Of a stretch of 64,000 nucleotides of DNA, positions 61,901 to 64,000 are shown one piece after another (the stretch's first letter is position 1; the number at the start of each line of letters is the position of its first letter). The position numbers and the translations under genes were made by a program. The notes beneath the pieces are model-generated. The model saw only the letters and a list, made by a program, of their open reading frames with translations. It was not told the origin of the DNA and searched no databases. The DNA is taken from positions 7,686,801 to 7,750,800 of the forward strand of contig NC_067198.1 in assembly GCF_000699445.3 (NCBI RefSeq), given 5' to 3'. This DNA comes from Schistosoma haematobium (Eukaryota; Platyhelminthes; Trematoda; Strigeidida; Schistosomatidae).

Positions 61901-63431
61901 CATTAACCTTGAGCAGACATAAGCTAAGCTCCTATTCATACTCTATACTCAAGCCTTTCTCCATCCTTTTCCTAGACGGCAAAGAGAAATAATTAGCCAG
62001 TTTTTGTTGTGCGCTGTTCAATTATGACTCAAAACGCACACAATAATTTAAAGTACAATCGTGACCACACATCGGTATAATTAAGAAATTACAATAACAT
62101 CATGAGGGGAAGCCAACTAAGTAATAAGTCCGTAATAAACTAACAGTAACTTAAGAAAGGTACAGTACACATTAACAGTGGAGCATGGAAAAGCTTACAT
62201 GTAATATAATACAGAAATATGATAATATAAGTAATTAATAATTAAAGGACAAAAAATAAACGTGAGTTTTAGGTAGGACAGTTTTGAAAATTCGACTCCT
62301 CCAATACTCGGCCTGTTATAACACAGAGCTTAGTGTATAAACAGAATATTTCGTCAATTAGTTTTTGTTGATGATATTACGTGACCTATCGAGGCAATTA
62401 GTGAGAAGCTATATCACTTGTGATATGGTTAAACTTCACTGGTTACGTTTTCTTATTAGAACTCCGGTAATAACTTGAAGTTTTTTACTTGTAAACACTT
62501 GATCATTATCAGTATGAGGTGTTCGCGTAGATTGTTGAATATAATACATCCCGGACCAATCTTAGATAACAAGTAAAAAACGAGTGGACACAATCCAGCT
62601 ATTTCGTTCTGGTACGGGAATCGTCAGGATTGCACACGCTTGTAGTGTCGGTTGCTATGTTAAGTCCACAGAACTTATTCTAGCTTTCGGACAGACCAGT
62701 TTATTCATTGTTCCTGAGTGACATTTGACCTTGTTAATTGTTTGCTTATCAACTTTGACTGTTTTCATATGAGCGTGAGTGCACTTCTTATCCTATTCAT
62801 CACATGTCTGTAACTTATTTTTGTTCGACTATAAATATTGATTCACGCTTGGCTAAAATGAATTGACTCACTCGCCTTCTCCATTGCGCGTCATTTTGTT
62901 TTGCTCCGCTTTCCGATCAACGATTTTACGAAATGTACGTATTTAAAAATCCATCCTTGTATTAGACTTATTTAATTCTATTATTCACTAATGCAAGTTA
63001 ATTCGATTGGCGACATTTATATTTCAATAACAATCACAAACGATCTAACTGAAGTCAGATATAGGACCACTAAACCCTCGACCCCACCGCGGATAGAACC
63101 CAAGATTTTCAGATTTCGAAGCTAGTGTTCAGCCTAACCAACTTATGTCAGTCAGTGGTATAAATTGTCACATTTAATGTTCTCCACAAACCTTTCATAA
63201 TATTTTCTGTTCATCTGGTTATATCTGGAAGTGTTCTTATGCTTCTTCCTTTTCTGCAGCTTACCTATAAACAACAAATATCTCATAAACTTAATATTAC
63301 AACTAATTATATGTTTAAGGTGGATAAAATATAAATATTTTATCTTTCTTTATATTACAGATAGGTCAATTCCTTGGACATATTGATCCAGATCTAATGA
63401 ATTCTTTAGTTCAGAATCATGTTTATGGAGT
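7754..63431 (+). CDS. CACNA2D: Voltage-gated calcium channel alpha2/delta subunit (partial gene, 21 exons seen)
   Basis: Extracellular, membrane-anchored auxiliary subunit that raises surface expression and tunes gating of Cav1/Cav2-type channels. The joined exons (about 1,028 codons, all phases consistent) follow the family in order. SVPKDLFILLDT plus SGSMTGQSLKLANL is the VWA domain with an intact D-x-S-x-S metal site. RNKM-RLFYDLSTLKARGYSDF and NKILVLMTDNAF are further VWA parts. IGYAFVVNTNGYLVFHPSL and SPYLDFLDAEFN belong to the conserved 'NGY..LHP' and 'LDFLDAE' region, and VAFVMPT to the Cache end. IGQFLGHIDPDLM is the conserved segment near the delta end. The gene is open at both window edges: signal peptide, VWA-N, C-terminal cysteine-rich region and anchor are not seen. 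Two long acidic insertions are unlike vertebrate members. CACHD1 is the closest alternative, but the DxSxS site and the LDFLDAE block favour alpha2/delta. The subtype cannot be assigned. Confidence 0.9.
8654..8753 (+). CDS. CACNA2D: alpha2/delta exon: VWA metal-binding site
   Basis: Reads SGSMTGQSLKLANLSAQKLI then EALDVDDYFTVAH. With the D at the end of the preceding exon this completes D-T-S-G-S, the D-x-S-x-S metal ion-dependent adhesion site. In the family this site is required for trafficking of the channel complex. Acceptor TTTTAG, donor GTAGGA. Confidence 0.92.
9781..9889. repeat. Perfect hairpin palindrome between direct repeats
   Basis: Two 33-base arms, 9796-9828 and 9837-9869, are exact reverse complements around an 8-base AT loop (TATATATG). 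Outside them, GAAGAAATTTCTTTTCAATT (9781-9800) recurs almost exactly at 9871-9889, lacking one T. The arrangement looks like one insertion event of about 90 bp or a template switch. It is intronic. Confidence 0.9.
9978..10085 (+). CDS. CACNA2D: alpha2/delta exon: VWA middle
   Basis: 36 codons in phase 0: FPGAKDHVAPMIVTANNESE then PICFNSFVQATRRNKM. It corresponds to the family's F-N...CF..LVQA..RNK segment. Acceptor TGTATAG, donor GTGAGT. Confidence 0.9.
10470..10650 (+). mobile_element. Decayed RTE C-terminal fragment
   Basis: The + strand around 10508-10620 translates, with stops, to CLRSIAKLW then LRCLGHVLRMCNHHLPKR, matching the family B C-terminal region at 14725-14890. It is short and much diverged; its edges are approximate. 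It lies within the intron between the exons ending 10085 and starting 10997. Confidence 0.55.
10997..11086 (+). CDS. CACNA2D: alpha2/delta exon: VWA
   Basis: 30 codons: RLFYDLSTLKARGYSDFPAS then LKFAYEMFRN. It matches the family's VLKDAV..I.AKG.TDY..GF.FAFE segment with the same length. The acceptor is CTCAAG with a weak pyrimidine tract; the donor is GTAAGT. The start is set by this alignment. Confidence 0.87.
11087..12117. other. Intron, mostly unassigned
   Basis: No gene. The stretch from about 11975 to 12110 (ATATAAGTAGTGTG...GGAAGTAGAATG...CAGAAGATT) resembles 37095-37260 (+), so a common repeat family is present at both places just before or near other elements. Confidence 0.5.
12222..12333 (-). 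mobile_element. 5'-truncated family B tail inserted in B1
   Basis: 112 bp that reads (CAGT)n then, on the - strand, the family B 3' end (compare the block GGTATGGCAACCTGGACC at 50458-50475). It is flanked by an 18-bp duplication: AGTGATATCAGCCCTCTT at 12204-12221 and AGTGGTATCAGCCCTCTT at 12334-12351 (one mismatch). Copy B2 at 47110 has the uninterrupted site. This shows target-primed insertion of a very short copy into a relative. Confidence 0.88.
12549..13571 (+). pseudogene. Family B endonuclease and linker with internal deletion
   Basis: A 340-codon open frame. Residues about 20-200 are the endonuclease (CCVSETSIQD, VNSRLRAVRLN, DCSSDDVKDEFYRKLSDLL, DGDFNAQVG). The tail (about 215-340) is the linker (SLRNDREQWWVTKAREIEKV) leading to FRDQFNWPSATL. 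The junction after FKHKEAS removes the C-terminal nuclease motifs present in copy B2, so it cannot encode a working nuclease. It is open only because the deletion kept frame. Confidence 0.82.
13572..15045 (+). pseudogene. Family B reverse transcriptase and C-terminal region, broken
   Basis: The main open piece is 13737-14423 (228 codons): IVPVYKKGRKSSCDNHTGIS, VFLDLKAAFD, GVRQGCPLSPFLF and LEYADDIVLFGED. Stops occur at 13569, around 13698 and at 14421. The C-terminal part continues at 14574-15039 with RRRDIRLPTKGRVYCSA and LHQLRWLGRV. A relic; its intact relative is at 48632-50317. Confidence 0.85.
16031..18297 (-). pseudogene. Family C endonuclease (part), reverse transcriptase and C-terminus
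   Basis: Open pieces: 17842-18297 (nuclease, with VCSDFNSCDCSF and SSDQCIIRVLPKVYG), 16994-17821 (275 codons, first half of the reverse transcriptase), 16869-17123 (overlapping frame, LDFTSAFDSIPRQHLL to the HECVP end) and 16031-16567. The frame shift near 17040-17110 lies within the palm domain. The catalytic YADD is preserved at 16779-16790 but in a stretch without a long open frame. Confidence 0.82.
18445..18602 (+). mobile_element. G/C-run MITE copy 1, inserted in family C nuclease
   Basis: About 158 bp whose right end is the terminal repeat TTGGGAGCTCGG. The left end (CAATCTCCCAA) is a decayed form of its complement CCGAGCTCCCAA. The inside is a series of short TTTGGGGAAA / TTTCCCCAAA motifs. 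It interrupts the family C nuclease frame between KKRCGGG (right side) and TFVNVNWCRSSF (left side). No clear target duplication beyond a possible CAC. Confidence 0.75.
18902..19041 (-). mobile_element. G/C-run MITE copy 2
   Basis: 140 bp with perfect 12-bp terminal inverted repeats, CCGAGCTCCCAA at 18902-18913 and its complement at 19030-19041. Its reverse complement matches copy 1 (for example GGGGAAGCC followed by CCATAGT / CTATAGT and AACTTTGG), so the two copies lie in opposite orientation about 300 bp apart, both in or next to element C. Confidence 0.78.
19042..20435. other. Intron; part may be the 5' end of element C
   Basis: Bases about 19050-19420 carry a GC-richer repeat (GGCCGCCCCTAAAGG...) whose part at 19240-19350 resembles 30910-31030. 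The remainder is AT-rich with an (AAT)n run near 19842-19855. No coding segment was found. Confidence 0.45.
20436..20561 (+). CDS. CACNA2D: alpha2/delta exon: VWA, second metal-site loop
   Basis: 42 codons: LTGSERGDRGKELRNKILVL then MTDNAFVFDESVLSQLKQQK. KILVLMTDNA aligns with the family's K.I.LFTDGG, which carries the later Asp of the metal site; here the two glycines are N and A. Acceptor TGTTTAG, donor GTGAGT. Confidence 0.88.
21516..21794. repeat. Fold-back element: tRNA-derived core between hammerhead-type arms
   Basis: Arms 21516-21596 and 21713-21794 are about 90% complementary and each carry the hammerhead 3' part (GGACGAAACGGCCGTCCAGTG, or its complement). The 116-bp centre has tRNA-promoter-like boxes: GCTCAGTGGTCTAATGG (box A, about 21612) and GGTTCAAATC (box B, about 21661). 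The + strand ribozyme core reads CTTTGGA instead of CTGANGA, so neither arm is a complete ribozyme. Confidence 0.8.
21795..23099. other. Intron with a weak tRNA-like relic
   Basis: AT-rich. The only hint of structure is at about 22320-22390, a possible decayed tRNA-derived short element (GTCTGTAGGTTAAGG...GGGTTCAACC). No exon found. Confidence 0.45.
23100..23178 (+). CDS. CACNA2D: alpha2/delta exon: end of VWA
   Basis: Reads ITTFIYSLGEPVGAAYEHKM then KACATN and splits a codon after one base. It corresponds to the family's VRVF.FSVG...........MACENKG segment. Acceptor CGTAG, donor GTAAAT. Confidence 0.86.
23671..23720 (+). CDS. CACNA2D: alpha2/delta exon: post-VWA
   Basis: After completing the split Asp codon it reads YYQYLPTVGAVSNLMK, aligning with the family's GYYYEIPSIGAI segment. 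Acceptor CCTTTAG, donor GTAATT. The phase fits both neighbours. Confidence 0.87.
23721..25650. other. Intron with decayed short elements
   Basis: A decayed hammerhead element end lies at about 24180-24230 (+; AGTAGGACGAAACGGCTGTCCCATGC retained, upstream core lost). At 24950-25015 there is a fragment related to the repeat at 33540-33598 (GTAAGCGGCTGACGAGAAACC). No coding segment. Confidence 0.5.
25651..25987 (+). mobile_element. Solo LTR, shorter subfamily
   Basis: 337 bp from TGTTATGGATGC to CCCGTTACAACA with TG/CA ends and near-matching 5-bp flanks (AATTG / CATTG). It holds the TATA-like TATATAAGTAGAGTATG block near 25820 and is related to the LTR fragment at 5167-5567 and the 525-bp LTRs downstream. 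No internal region flanks it. Confidence 0.72.
26236..26346 (+). CDS. CACNA2D: alpha2/delta exon: post-VWA linker
   Basis: 37 codons: DFHEKSTQIRFGPNASPLPT then EVILHGASDVLHTNQYK. It is poorly conserved in sequence but sits in the right place, phase 0 on both sides, with acceptor ATTTAG and donor GTAAGA. Confidence 0.75.
26948..26995 (+). CDS. CACNA2D: alpha2/delta exon: short, before the Cache region
   Basis: 16 codons: GTGLMVSISMPVYNRT, matching the family's LGLVITGTLPVFN. Acceptor TTTTTAG, donor GTAAGT. Confidence 0.88.
27605..27795 (-). mobile_element. RTE family A, 5'-truncated 3' end
   Basis: Starts (on +) with a TTAC-rich tail (CTTACTTGCTTACTTAC), then on the - strand follows the family A C-terminal coding end: [14 protein letters not shown] reading through CATTACGCCGAG, and the final block complementary to GTTACTCCCAATGGCGCATAGG. 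The same block occurs at 38997-39035. A short copy, typical of incomplete target-primed reverse transcription. Confidence 0.72.
27912..28073. repeat. Inverted repeat, 46-bp arms
   Basis: 27912-27957 and 28028-28073 are reverse complements with 4 mismatches, separated by 70 bp containing CGTTTCGCCTGGCAATCTGG. It would form a long stem if transcribed. It may be a fold-back repeat; family not recognised. Confidence 0.8.
28259..28336 (+). CDS. CACNA2D: alpha2/delta exon: Cache-region start
   Basis: 26 codons: KKLQFLGLMGTELPIELMMY then GLPQSK. It matches the family's [20 protein letters not shown]. Acceptor TTTCAG, donor GTAACT. Confidence 0.86.
28337..30090. other. Intron, nothing firmly assigned
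   Basis: Contains decayed short-element sequence around 28660-28800 resembling 9330-9450. A 33-codon open stretch follows an ATATAG acceptor-like site at 29584 and ends in TAA; family alignment is continuous without it, so it is not included as an exon. Confidence 0.45.
30091..30165 (+). CDS. CACNA2D: alpha2/delta exon: conserved NGY segment
   Basis: 25 codons: LYPIGYAFVVNTNGYLVFHP then SLIPE. This is the strongly conserved FAIDPNGYVLLHPNLQP segment of the family. Acceptor TTTTCAG, donor GTAAGT. Confidence 0.93.
30941..32227 (-). pseudogene. Mutator-like (MULE) transposase, broken
   Basis: Pieces on the - strand in order: 31812-31570, with a VHHNHE zinc-ligand-like start and a RRLTGAEFE... 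region; 31564-31268, with FDVIGFDGTYKSNNENIYLY then HVVALDMNFKTIPVCIAFIS; 31246-30941, with VGIVTDDSPATAAAITQVYP and HHILCRIHLIRNV. GFDGTY..N..L and the later DD...A...HILC..H pattern are the catalytic-domain hallmarks of Mutator-like transposases. Stops and frame changes separate the pieces, and no terminal inverted repeats were found. Schistosome Mutator-like elements are known (Curupira); family assignment here would need a search. The 32045-32227 piece is only possibly part of it. Confidence 0.75.
32303..32515 (+). mobile_element. Hammerhead-bearing tRNA-derived short element (best-preserved copy)
   Basis: tRNA-promoter-like box A (GGCTCAGTGGTCTAGTGG, about 32322) and box B (GGTTCGAGCCC, about 32372) are followed by a complete hammerhead motif (32408-32453) and the element's 3' end CTAGCTTCAACTGACTCA. 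The outer bases CACAGGTTGAAATC (32302-32315) and GATTTCAACCTGTG (32502-32515) are perfect complements, so the copy sits in an inverted rather than a direct duplication. It is a relative of the Sm-alpha type of schistosome repeat. Confidence 0.85.
32408..32453 (+). ncRNA. Hammerhead ribozyme, type I, core intact
   Basis: Stem I: GCACTG (32408-32413) pairs with CAGTGC (32448-32453). Core CTGAGGA at 32414-32420 fits CUGANGA. Stem II: GTCC (32421-32424) with GGAC (32432-32435), loop CATACTA. GAAA at 32436-32439. A very short stem III: A-T and C-G closed over GGCC. The cleavage base C is 32447, giving a predicted cut between 32447 and 32448. Short stem III is known from related retrotransposon hammerheads, which are thought to work best as dimers. 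Confidence 0.85.
32966..33598 (+). repeat. Family E repeat, copy 1
   Basis: About 633 bp nearly identical to the reverse complement of 52702-53348. It includes a (TA)n tract at about 33407-33444 and ends GTAAGCAGCTGACAAGAAACC...TACTATTC. Open frames within it (33037-33336) are repeated in the other copy with a single change and do not resemble a known protein. A repeat of unknown type. Confidence 0.85.
33640..33842 (+). mobile_element. Decayed hammerhead short element
   Basis: Keeps AGGACGAAACGGCCGTCCAGTG at 33783-33804 and a GCGCACTT stem I partner, but the first core block reads TTATGAGA instead of CTGANGA. The tRNA-like half is not clear. Confidence 0.65.
34598..34672 (+). CDS. CACNA2D: alpha2/delta exon: LDFLDAE segment
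   Basis: 25 codons: YPWLDDSPYLDFLDAEFNVY then GSKTL. It contains LDFLDAE, identical to the vertebrate proteins. Acceptor TCTTTAG, donor GTAAGC. The stretch between this and the previous exon is shorter than in vertebrate alpha2/delta-1. Confidence 0.93.
35341..35412 (+). CDS. CACNA2D: alpha2/delta exon
   Basis: 24 codons: IRKKLIDNARGSEQIIDFIK then VSDN. It matches the family's IR..MIDGESG...F.TLVKS.D. Acceptor ATTTCAG, donor GTAAGT. Confidence 0.92.
35981..36042 (+). CDS. CACNA2D: alpha2/delta exon
   Basis: VHTYVKPRLYSFTKLPNTDF plus two bases of a Gly codon. It corresponds to [20 protein letters not shown] of the family. Acceptor TTTTCAG, donor GTAAGG. Confidence 0.9.
36166..36600 (-). mobile_element. 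Hammerhead short element (reverse) with repeated ends
   Basis: The - strand reads the tRNA-like box A and B (complements near 36345 and 36300), then a damaged hammerhead: CTTAGGA for CTGANGA and GAGAC for GAAAC, with stem I GCACTG/CAGTGC retained. The end motif TTTCAATGGTTAAGATCATAAGTCA (36165-36189) is repeated as TTTCAATGGTTAGGATCATGAGTCA at 36568-36592, so a larger unit of about 400 bp may be bounded by these direct repeats. Confidence 0.65.
36601..37600. other. Intron with a shared repeat fragment
   Basis: 37095-37260 resembles 11975-12110 (TATAAATAGTATGCAACACTAGTGG...CAGAAGATTACG). No coding segment was found. Confidence 0.45.
37611..37665 (+). ncRNA. Hammerhead motif with broken stem II
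   Basis: Stem I GCACTG/CAGTGC, core CTGAGGA (37619-37625), GAAAC and the closing GTC are all present, but the stem II segment (GCCCCAAACCAGTGA) cannot pair. Likely inactive. The surrounding element is otherwise unrecognisable. Confidence 0.6.
38105..38211 (+). CDS. CACNA2D: alpha2/delta exon: Cache-region end
   Basis: Completes Gly and reads VAFVMPTDQQLFLSIPKPIK then SKITTDGSGNYMIDD, ending after one base of the next codon. VAFVMPT aligns with the LALVLPTYSF segment of the family. Acceptor TTCCAG, donor GTACGT. Confidence 0.9.
38292..38480 (-). mobile_element. Decayed hammerhead short element (reverse)
   Basis: The - strand retains GAACGAAACGGCTGTC and GGACTCCCACACTAG but the core is CTGTGGA and stem I no longer pairs. 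It forms an inverted pair with the copy at 38570-38730. Confidence 0.6.
38570..38730 (+). mobile_element. Decayed hammerhead short element
   Basis: CCCGGCTCAGTAGTCTAG box A-like start, then CTGAGGA core near 38660 but GAATC replaces GAAAC and stem II is weak. Same divergent subfamily as the reverse copy at 38292-38480 (both use GTCTGGAAC). Confidence 0.6.
38995..41085 (-). mobile_element. RTE family A copy A2, internally deleted
   Basis: The - strand runs from the family A 5' end (about 41085) through nuclease and linker (40815-39538) to the reverse-transcriptase start (about 39395). It then jumps: bases matching A1 about 4245-4570 are missing, a stretch matching 4570-4800 follows (39380-39165), and it jumps again to the 3' end (39165-38995). 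Over the first 1.6 kb it is nearly identical to A1, including the same stop codons. The left part belongs to unit 1 of the 1,896-bp tandem duplication. Confidence 0.85.
39538..40815 (-). pseudogene. Family A endonuclease and linker in A2, broken
   Basis: The same three open pieces as in A1 (40760-40338, 40271-39987, 39873-39538), with identical lengths (140, 94 and 111 codons) and identical stops. The only protein difference I noted in the first piece is Trp for Cys in the IG-ESYG block. See A1 for motifs. Confidence 0.85.
39943..41838. repeat. Tandem duplication, unit 1 (1,896 bp)
   Basis: Begins at TTTATTCAGTAG inside A2 and ends at ATGATAATTTTCAG. All open frames recur in unit 2 at an exact offset of 1,896. 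I saw two base differences between the units (C/T in GATCCTGCAAGG and A/T in GATTATAAGG), so the duplication is very recent or the assembly is at fault. Confidence 0.92.
41518..41745 (-). mobile_element. Truncated hammerhead-type short element
   Basis: The - strand reads CCGGCTCACTGGTCTGAAG (box A-like) and GCGCACTGCTGAATCCCCTACTAGG, a hammerhead 5' half that breaks off before GAAAC. A duplicate is present at 43414-43641 as part of unit 2. Confidence 0.6.
41839..42981 (-). mobile_element. RTE family A copy A3, piece carried by the duplication
   Basis: The 5' part of A2 (5' untranslated region, nuclease, part of linker) copied with unit 2 and cut at the duplication breakpoint. Not an independent insertion. 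Confidence 0.88.
41839..43734. repeat. Tandem duplication, unit 2 (1,896 bp)
   Basis: Same sequence as unit 1. Downstream of its end the bases are TTTAGTTT, against TTTATTCAG at the start of the unit, so the breakpoint has a 4-base microhomology (TTTA). It lies wholly within the intron between the exons ending 38211 and starting 44679. Confidence 0.92.
43735..44678. other. Intron, nothing assigned
   Basis: AT-rich sequence without recognised repeats or exons. The acceptor of the next exon (AACTTTCAG) is at its right edge. Confidence 0.5.
44679..45563 (+). CDS. CACNA2D: alpha2/delta exon: long acidic, Thr/Ser-rich insertion
   Basis: 885 bp, open throughout: VLIENLIKKAKIILPWKVLD leads into about 250 residues rich in D, E, N, S and T, with a run of Thr (IATTTTTVTTSAT near 45359-45397), and closes with NNELRNFLAKIQSINSS. 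Donor GTAAGT. In vertebrate alpha2/delta-1 only about 40 residues separate the flanking conserved blocks, so most of this exon is a lineage-specific, probably disordered extracellular loop. The frame is kept by the neighbours' phases (2 bases in, 1 base out). Confidence 0.85.
45635..45800 (+). mobile_element. Sm-alpha-like short element relic
   Basis: The + strand TCCAGATGACTAGTCTC...AATAGGACTAAATGTTCGTCC (about 45731-45770) follows the schistosome hammerhead arrangement (CAGCTGATGAGTCCCAAATAGGACGAAAC in the literature) with mutations in both core blocks. TTCCATTGCTATGCACCATC after it resembles that element's 3' end. Ribozyme function is lost. Confidence 0.6.
46040..46130 (-). repeat. CTTA-rich tract, possible RTE-A tail
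   Basis: ACTTATCTACTTACC...CTTAATTACTCCTCAGTTGTGCACTGG resembles the tail of family A copies read on the - strand (compare 27605-27650). Short and uncertain. Confidence 0.4.
46580..46658 (+). mobile_element. 525-bp solo LTR, left part (split by RTE B2)
   Basis: Begins TGTTATATCC after the flank CAACT. It is interrupted after 79 bp by the family B element and continues at 50534. In these 79 bp it differs from the LTR at 60179 at 10 positions. Confidence 0.85.
47296..48165 (+). pseudogene. Family B endonuclease with one frame shift
   Basis: IGAFNVRTLCQIGQQAFLAK opens the nuclease; DVCCVSETRIQD, NSRLCAVRLNGSV and CSSDDVKDEFYRKLSELLQK follow. At about 47788 a G is missing in what should be the GDFNAH motif, shifting the frame. 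The reading continues with IGSLNQTERHLGG, WTQIDHIAISHRW and SDHALIRARI, the closing SDH motif of the fold, and stops at about 48163. All the catalytic blocks are present but not in one frame. Confidence 0.86.
48632..50317 (+). pseudogene. Family B reverse transcriptase and C-terminal domain, 561-codon open frame
   Basis: The longest open frame in the window. Blocks in order: RGRAAGPDGLAPEVF (residues about 49-63), VPTYKKGSKSSCDNHRGISL, NQAGFRPGRGCTDHIFTIRQ, VFLDLKAAFDSVDRE (motif A, about 177-191), SGVRQGCPLSPFL (motif B), YADD (49469-49480, motif C), the FTYLGSLISPNG thumb region, SVLIYGSETWPLRLED, and LRWLGYVLRMPEHRLPK at the C-terminal end. The ATG at 48632 is not a natural start; the frame continues the broken polyprotein. 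Of all copies here this reverse transcriptase is the least damaged. Confidence 0.88.
50534..50979 (+). mobile_element. 525-bp solo LTR, right part
   Basis: Continues the LTR split by B2 and ends GTCATAACA, followed by CAACT, which matches the flank on the left of 46580: a perfect 5-bp target duplication. It holds a TATA-like GATATATAAACCC at about 50744. Over these 446 bp it differs from 60258-60703 at a single base. Confidence 0.9.
50985..52336. other. Intron, mostly unassigned
   Basis: A short block at about 51780-51850 (AACAACATTATCAGCACAAACGTC) resembles 57470-57500. Otherwise AT-rich without an assigned feature. Confidence 0.45.
52337..52491 (+). CDS. CACNA2D: alpha2/delta exon (3' splice choice uncertain)
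   Basis: After a split Asn it reads QTELLSQILLEIIIAERDVT then ESAESIKLKSPILSRTIALN and TGVIWTIPIKL. It aligns loosely with the family's N.TEFL..F..FID segment and LINRVLLDAGF. Two donors fit: GTTTAC after 52491 with the next exon at 54149, or the better GTTAGT after 52487 with the next exon starting at 54166. Both keep frame; mixing them gives an early stop. Confidence 0.78.
52702..53348 (-). repeat. Family E repeat, copy 2 (inverted)
   Basis: Reverse complement of 32966-33598, nearly identical, with a longer (TA)n tract (about 52854-52907). The encoded open frame at 52978-53277 differs from the other copy by His for Tyr at one site. The two copies are 19 kb apart in inverted orientation, flanking several exons. 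Confidence 0.85.
54149..54302 (+). CDS. CACNA2D: alpha2/delta exon
   Basis: FEYEVRFLPFFVNSTNEQFY then NELKYWPNSPIFQRVYDSRD and LIFWVRLRMNE. The stretch NELKYW..SPIFQR..DSRDLIFWV follows the family's [24 protein letters not shown]. The acceptor TTGTCTAG is strong; an alternative start at 54166 is discussed under the previous exon. Donor GTGAGA. Confidence 0.8.
54303..56001. other. Intron with decayed short elements
   Basis: A tRNA-like short element relic lies at about 54535-54705 (+; GGTTCAGTGGTCTAAAG, then a ruined hammerhead ATGATGAAACG). A second decayed copy lies at about 55780-55960. No coding segment. Confidence 0.5.
56002..56439 (+). CDS. CACNA2D: alpha2/delta exon: second acidic insertion
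   Basis: After the split codon: SAKPRGNPVVTEDNSNSLLQ, then about 120 residues rich in N, T, E and D (DHKHSHIEIDEYFDESLPTV near 56243-56302), closing with TIFTSITITQGPNVYKAG. Donor GTAAGA after one base. Vertebrate members have only a few residues between the flanking conserved blocks; NVYKAG..MGI leads into the next exon where vertebrates have VVGIKI. Confidence 0.85.
56440..58554. other. Intron, nothing assigned
   Basis: A 109-codon open frame at 56967-57296 (+) has no recognisable domain, no splice support, and is in AT-rich sequence. Bases 57370-57510 resemble a fragment at 51780-51850. Confidence 0.45.
58555..59070 (+). mobile_element. GC-rich retroelement-like repeat with (AAAT)n tail
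   Basis: About 515 bp clearly richer in G+C than its surroundings, ending in AATAAATAAATAAATAATAAT (about 59052-59072), as expected of a retroposed copy. No reading frame or promoter could be assigned. Just before the tail, GTGGCGCATATGTATTTGGTGCC (about 59001-59023) may be a 3' untranslated segment of a non-LTR element. Target duplication not clear. Confidence 0.6.
59644..59792 (+). CDS. CACNA2D: alpha2/delta exon
   Basis: Completes a Val codon and reads MGITLEPDYLSEQLNMIPEC then SVTQSNKLCYLLEDAANIIA and VNNKLLYYQ. It matches the family's VVGIKIDV...I..F and [21 protein letters not shown]. Cys residues at positions about 20 and 29 are plausible disulfide partners. Acceptor CATAG, donor GTAAAT. 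Confidence 0.88.
60179..60703 (+). mobile_element. Solo LTR, 525 bp
   Basis: TGTTATATCC...GTCATAACA. The flanks AGTTG and ATTTG match at 4 of 5 bases. It has exactly the same length as the LTR split by RTE B2 (79 + 446 = 525). A TATA-like GATATATAAACCC is at about 60468. No internal region or second LTR nearby. Confidence 0.87.
60704..63360. other. Intron with decayed short elements
   Basis: Reverse tRNA-like relics at about 60885-60960 (GGGATTCGAACCTGG) and 63060-63140; a decayed hammerhead element at 61340-61500 (+; CACTGTTGAGGAGTCCC...GAACGAAACC, core C changed to T); a reverse one near 62590-62660 (- strand CTGACGA and GAAAT kept, stem III altered). No exon before 63361. Confidence 0.5.
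63361..63431 (+). CDS. CACNA2D: alpha2/delta exon: conserved IGQFLGHIDP segment
   Basis: IGQFLGHIDPDLMNSLVQNH then VYG, leaving two bases of a codon. This is nearly identical to IGRFFGEIDPSLMRHLVN.SVYAF of vertebrate alpha2/delta and confirms the family. Acceptor ATTACAG, donor GTAAGT. The following exon lies beyond the window. Confidence 0.94.
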
Positions 63432-64000
63432 GTAAGTTGTTTTCACAGGTTTTCTTTTATTTTAATATTTTATACTATTTCACAAATGTACTAACCATTG
63501 TACTTCAAAAAAATCAACCAGTTATTGTAAGGAATAATAATAACATTCTGTGATAACTGGGACTAGAAACCAAGGATGTTAGGCAGTTGGAGGCCATCGT
63601 TTAAACTAAGATTTTTCCGTATCAAGAAAAAATGAACAAAAACTCAGGTATGGTATACCAATTTATTGTCTTAAGTCAAATAACACTGCGTTTTTTTTAA
63701 TATAAAAATCATACGTTAAATACATTATTTGAGAATCTTCCTTCATTTGTCCTTTAAATACTCCATCATTCTTCTAATTCTGTTGTTCTTTCGACTGCTT
63801 TTCGACTTCTTTCCTGTTCTTTTTATTTCAACCTTCTTCTGGTAAACGCTCCACTTCCAATTCCTGCTACATACTGCTAATGTCTGTCCGCATAAGCAGC
63901 GCACACCACAATTTGACTAGATTTCTGATACAGATGGATTGTTGTTATTATTTTATCAGATGTTTAGCTCAGTGAAAACAAATAAAGTAGTTGGATGAAT
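63432..64000. other. Intron, nothing assigned
   Basis: AT-rich. No exon or repeat recognised before the window ends. Confidence 0.5.

Overview
This is an intron-rich, AT-rich flatworm chromosome fragment, most likely from a blood fluke (Schistosoma). Three things point there: the two divergent endonuclease/reverse-transcriptase non-LTR families of a type abundant in schistosomes, the tRNA-derived short elements ending in a hammerhead ribozyme motif (the Sm-alpha type of schistosome repeat), and the gene structure. Species was not determined; no search was run.

The only host gene I can support runs on the + strand through almost the whole window, from 7754 to 63431, and is open at both ends. 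I recovered 21 coding segments by frame, splice dinucleotides and family similarity. They sum to about 3.08 kb (about 1,028 codons) spread over 55.7 kb. In order they encode the start of a von Willebrand factor A (VWA) domain with an intact D-x-S-x-S metal site, the rest of the VWA, a Cache-like extracellular region, and the conserved segment near the delta end. This is a voltage-gated calcium channel alpha2/delta subunit. It differs from vertebrate relatives by two long acidic, low-complexity coding insertions (exons at 44679-45563 and 56002-56439). The N-terminal exons (signal peptide, VWA-N) are not recognisable before 7754, and the C-terminus lies beyond 64000.

Everything else is intron, filled with mobile elements. 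Region by region: 1.9-2.4 kb, RTE family B 3' fragment; 2.5-6.2 kb, RTE family A copy (+) broken by an LTR fragment carrying its polypurine tract; 9.8 kb, perfect 33-bp-arm palindrome between direct repeats; 12.1-15.4 kb, second family B copy with a small inverted tail fragment inserted in it; 15.8-19.0 kb, a CR1/Jockey-type element on the - strand holding two inverted copies of a G-rich MITE; 21.5 kb, a fold-back hammerhead short element; 25.7 kb, a solo LTR; 27.6 kb, RTE-A tail; 30.9-32.2 kb, a broken Mutator-like transposase; 32.3 kb, the best-preserved hammerhead element; 33.0 and 52.7 kb, an inverted pair of a 0.63-kb repeat; 39.0-43.7 kb, RTE-A copy (-) with a 1,896-bp tandem duplication; 46.6-51.0 kb, a nearly full-length family B element nested in a solo LTR with clear target duplications; 58.6-59.1 kb, a GC-rich repeat with an (AAAT)n tail; 60.2-60.7 kb, a second 525-bp solo LTR.

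No rRNA, functional tRNA, CRISPR or prokaryotic features were seen. All mobile-element reading frames here appear broken. The family letters (A, B, C, E) are my own labels.
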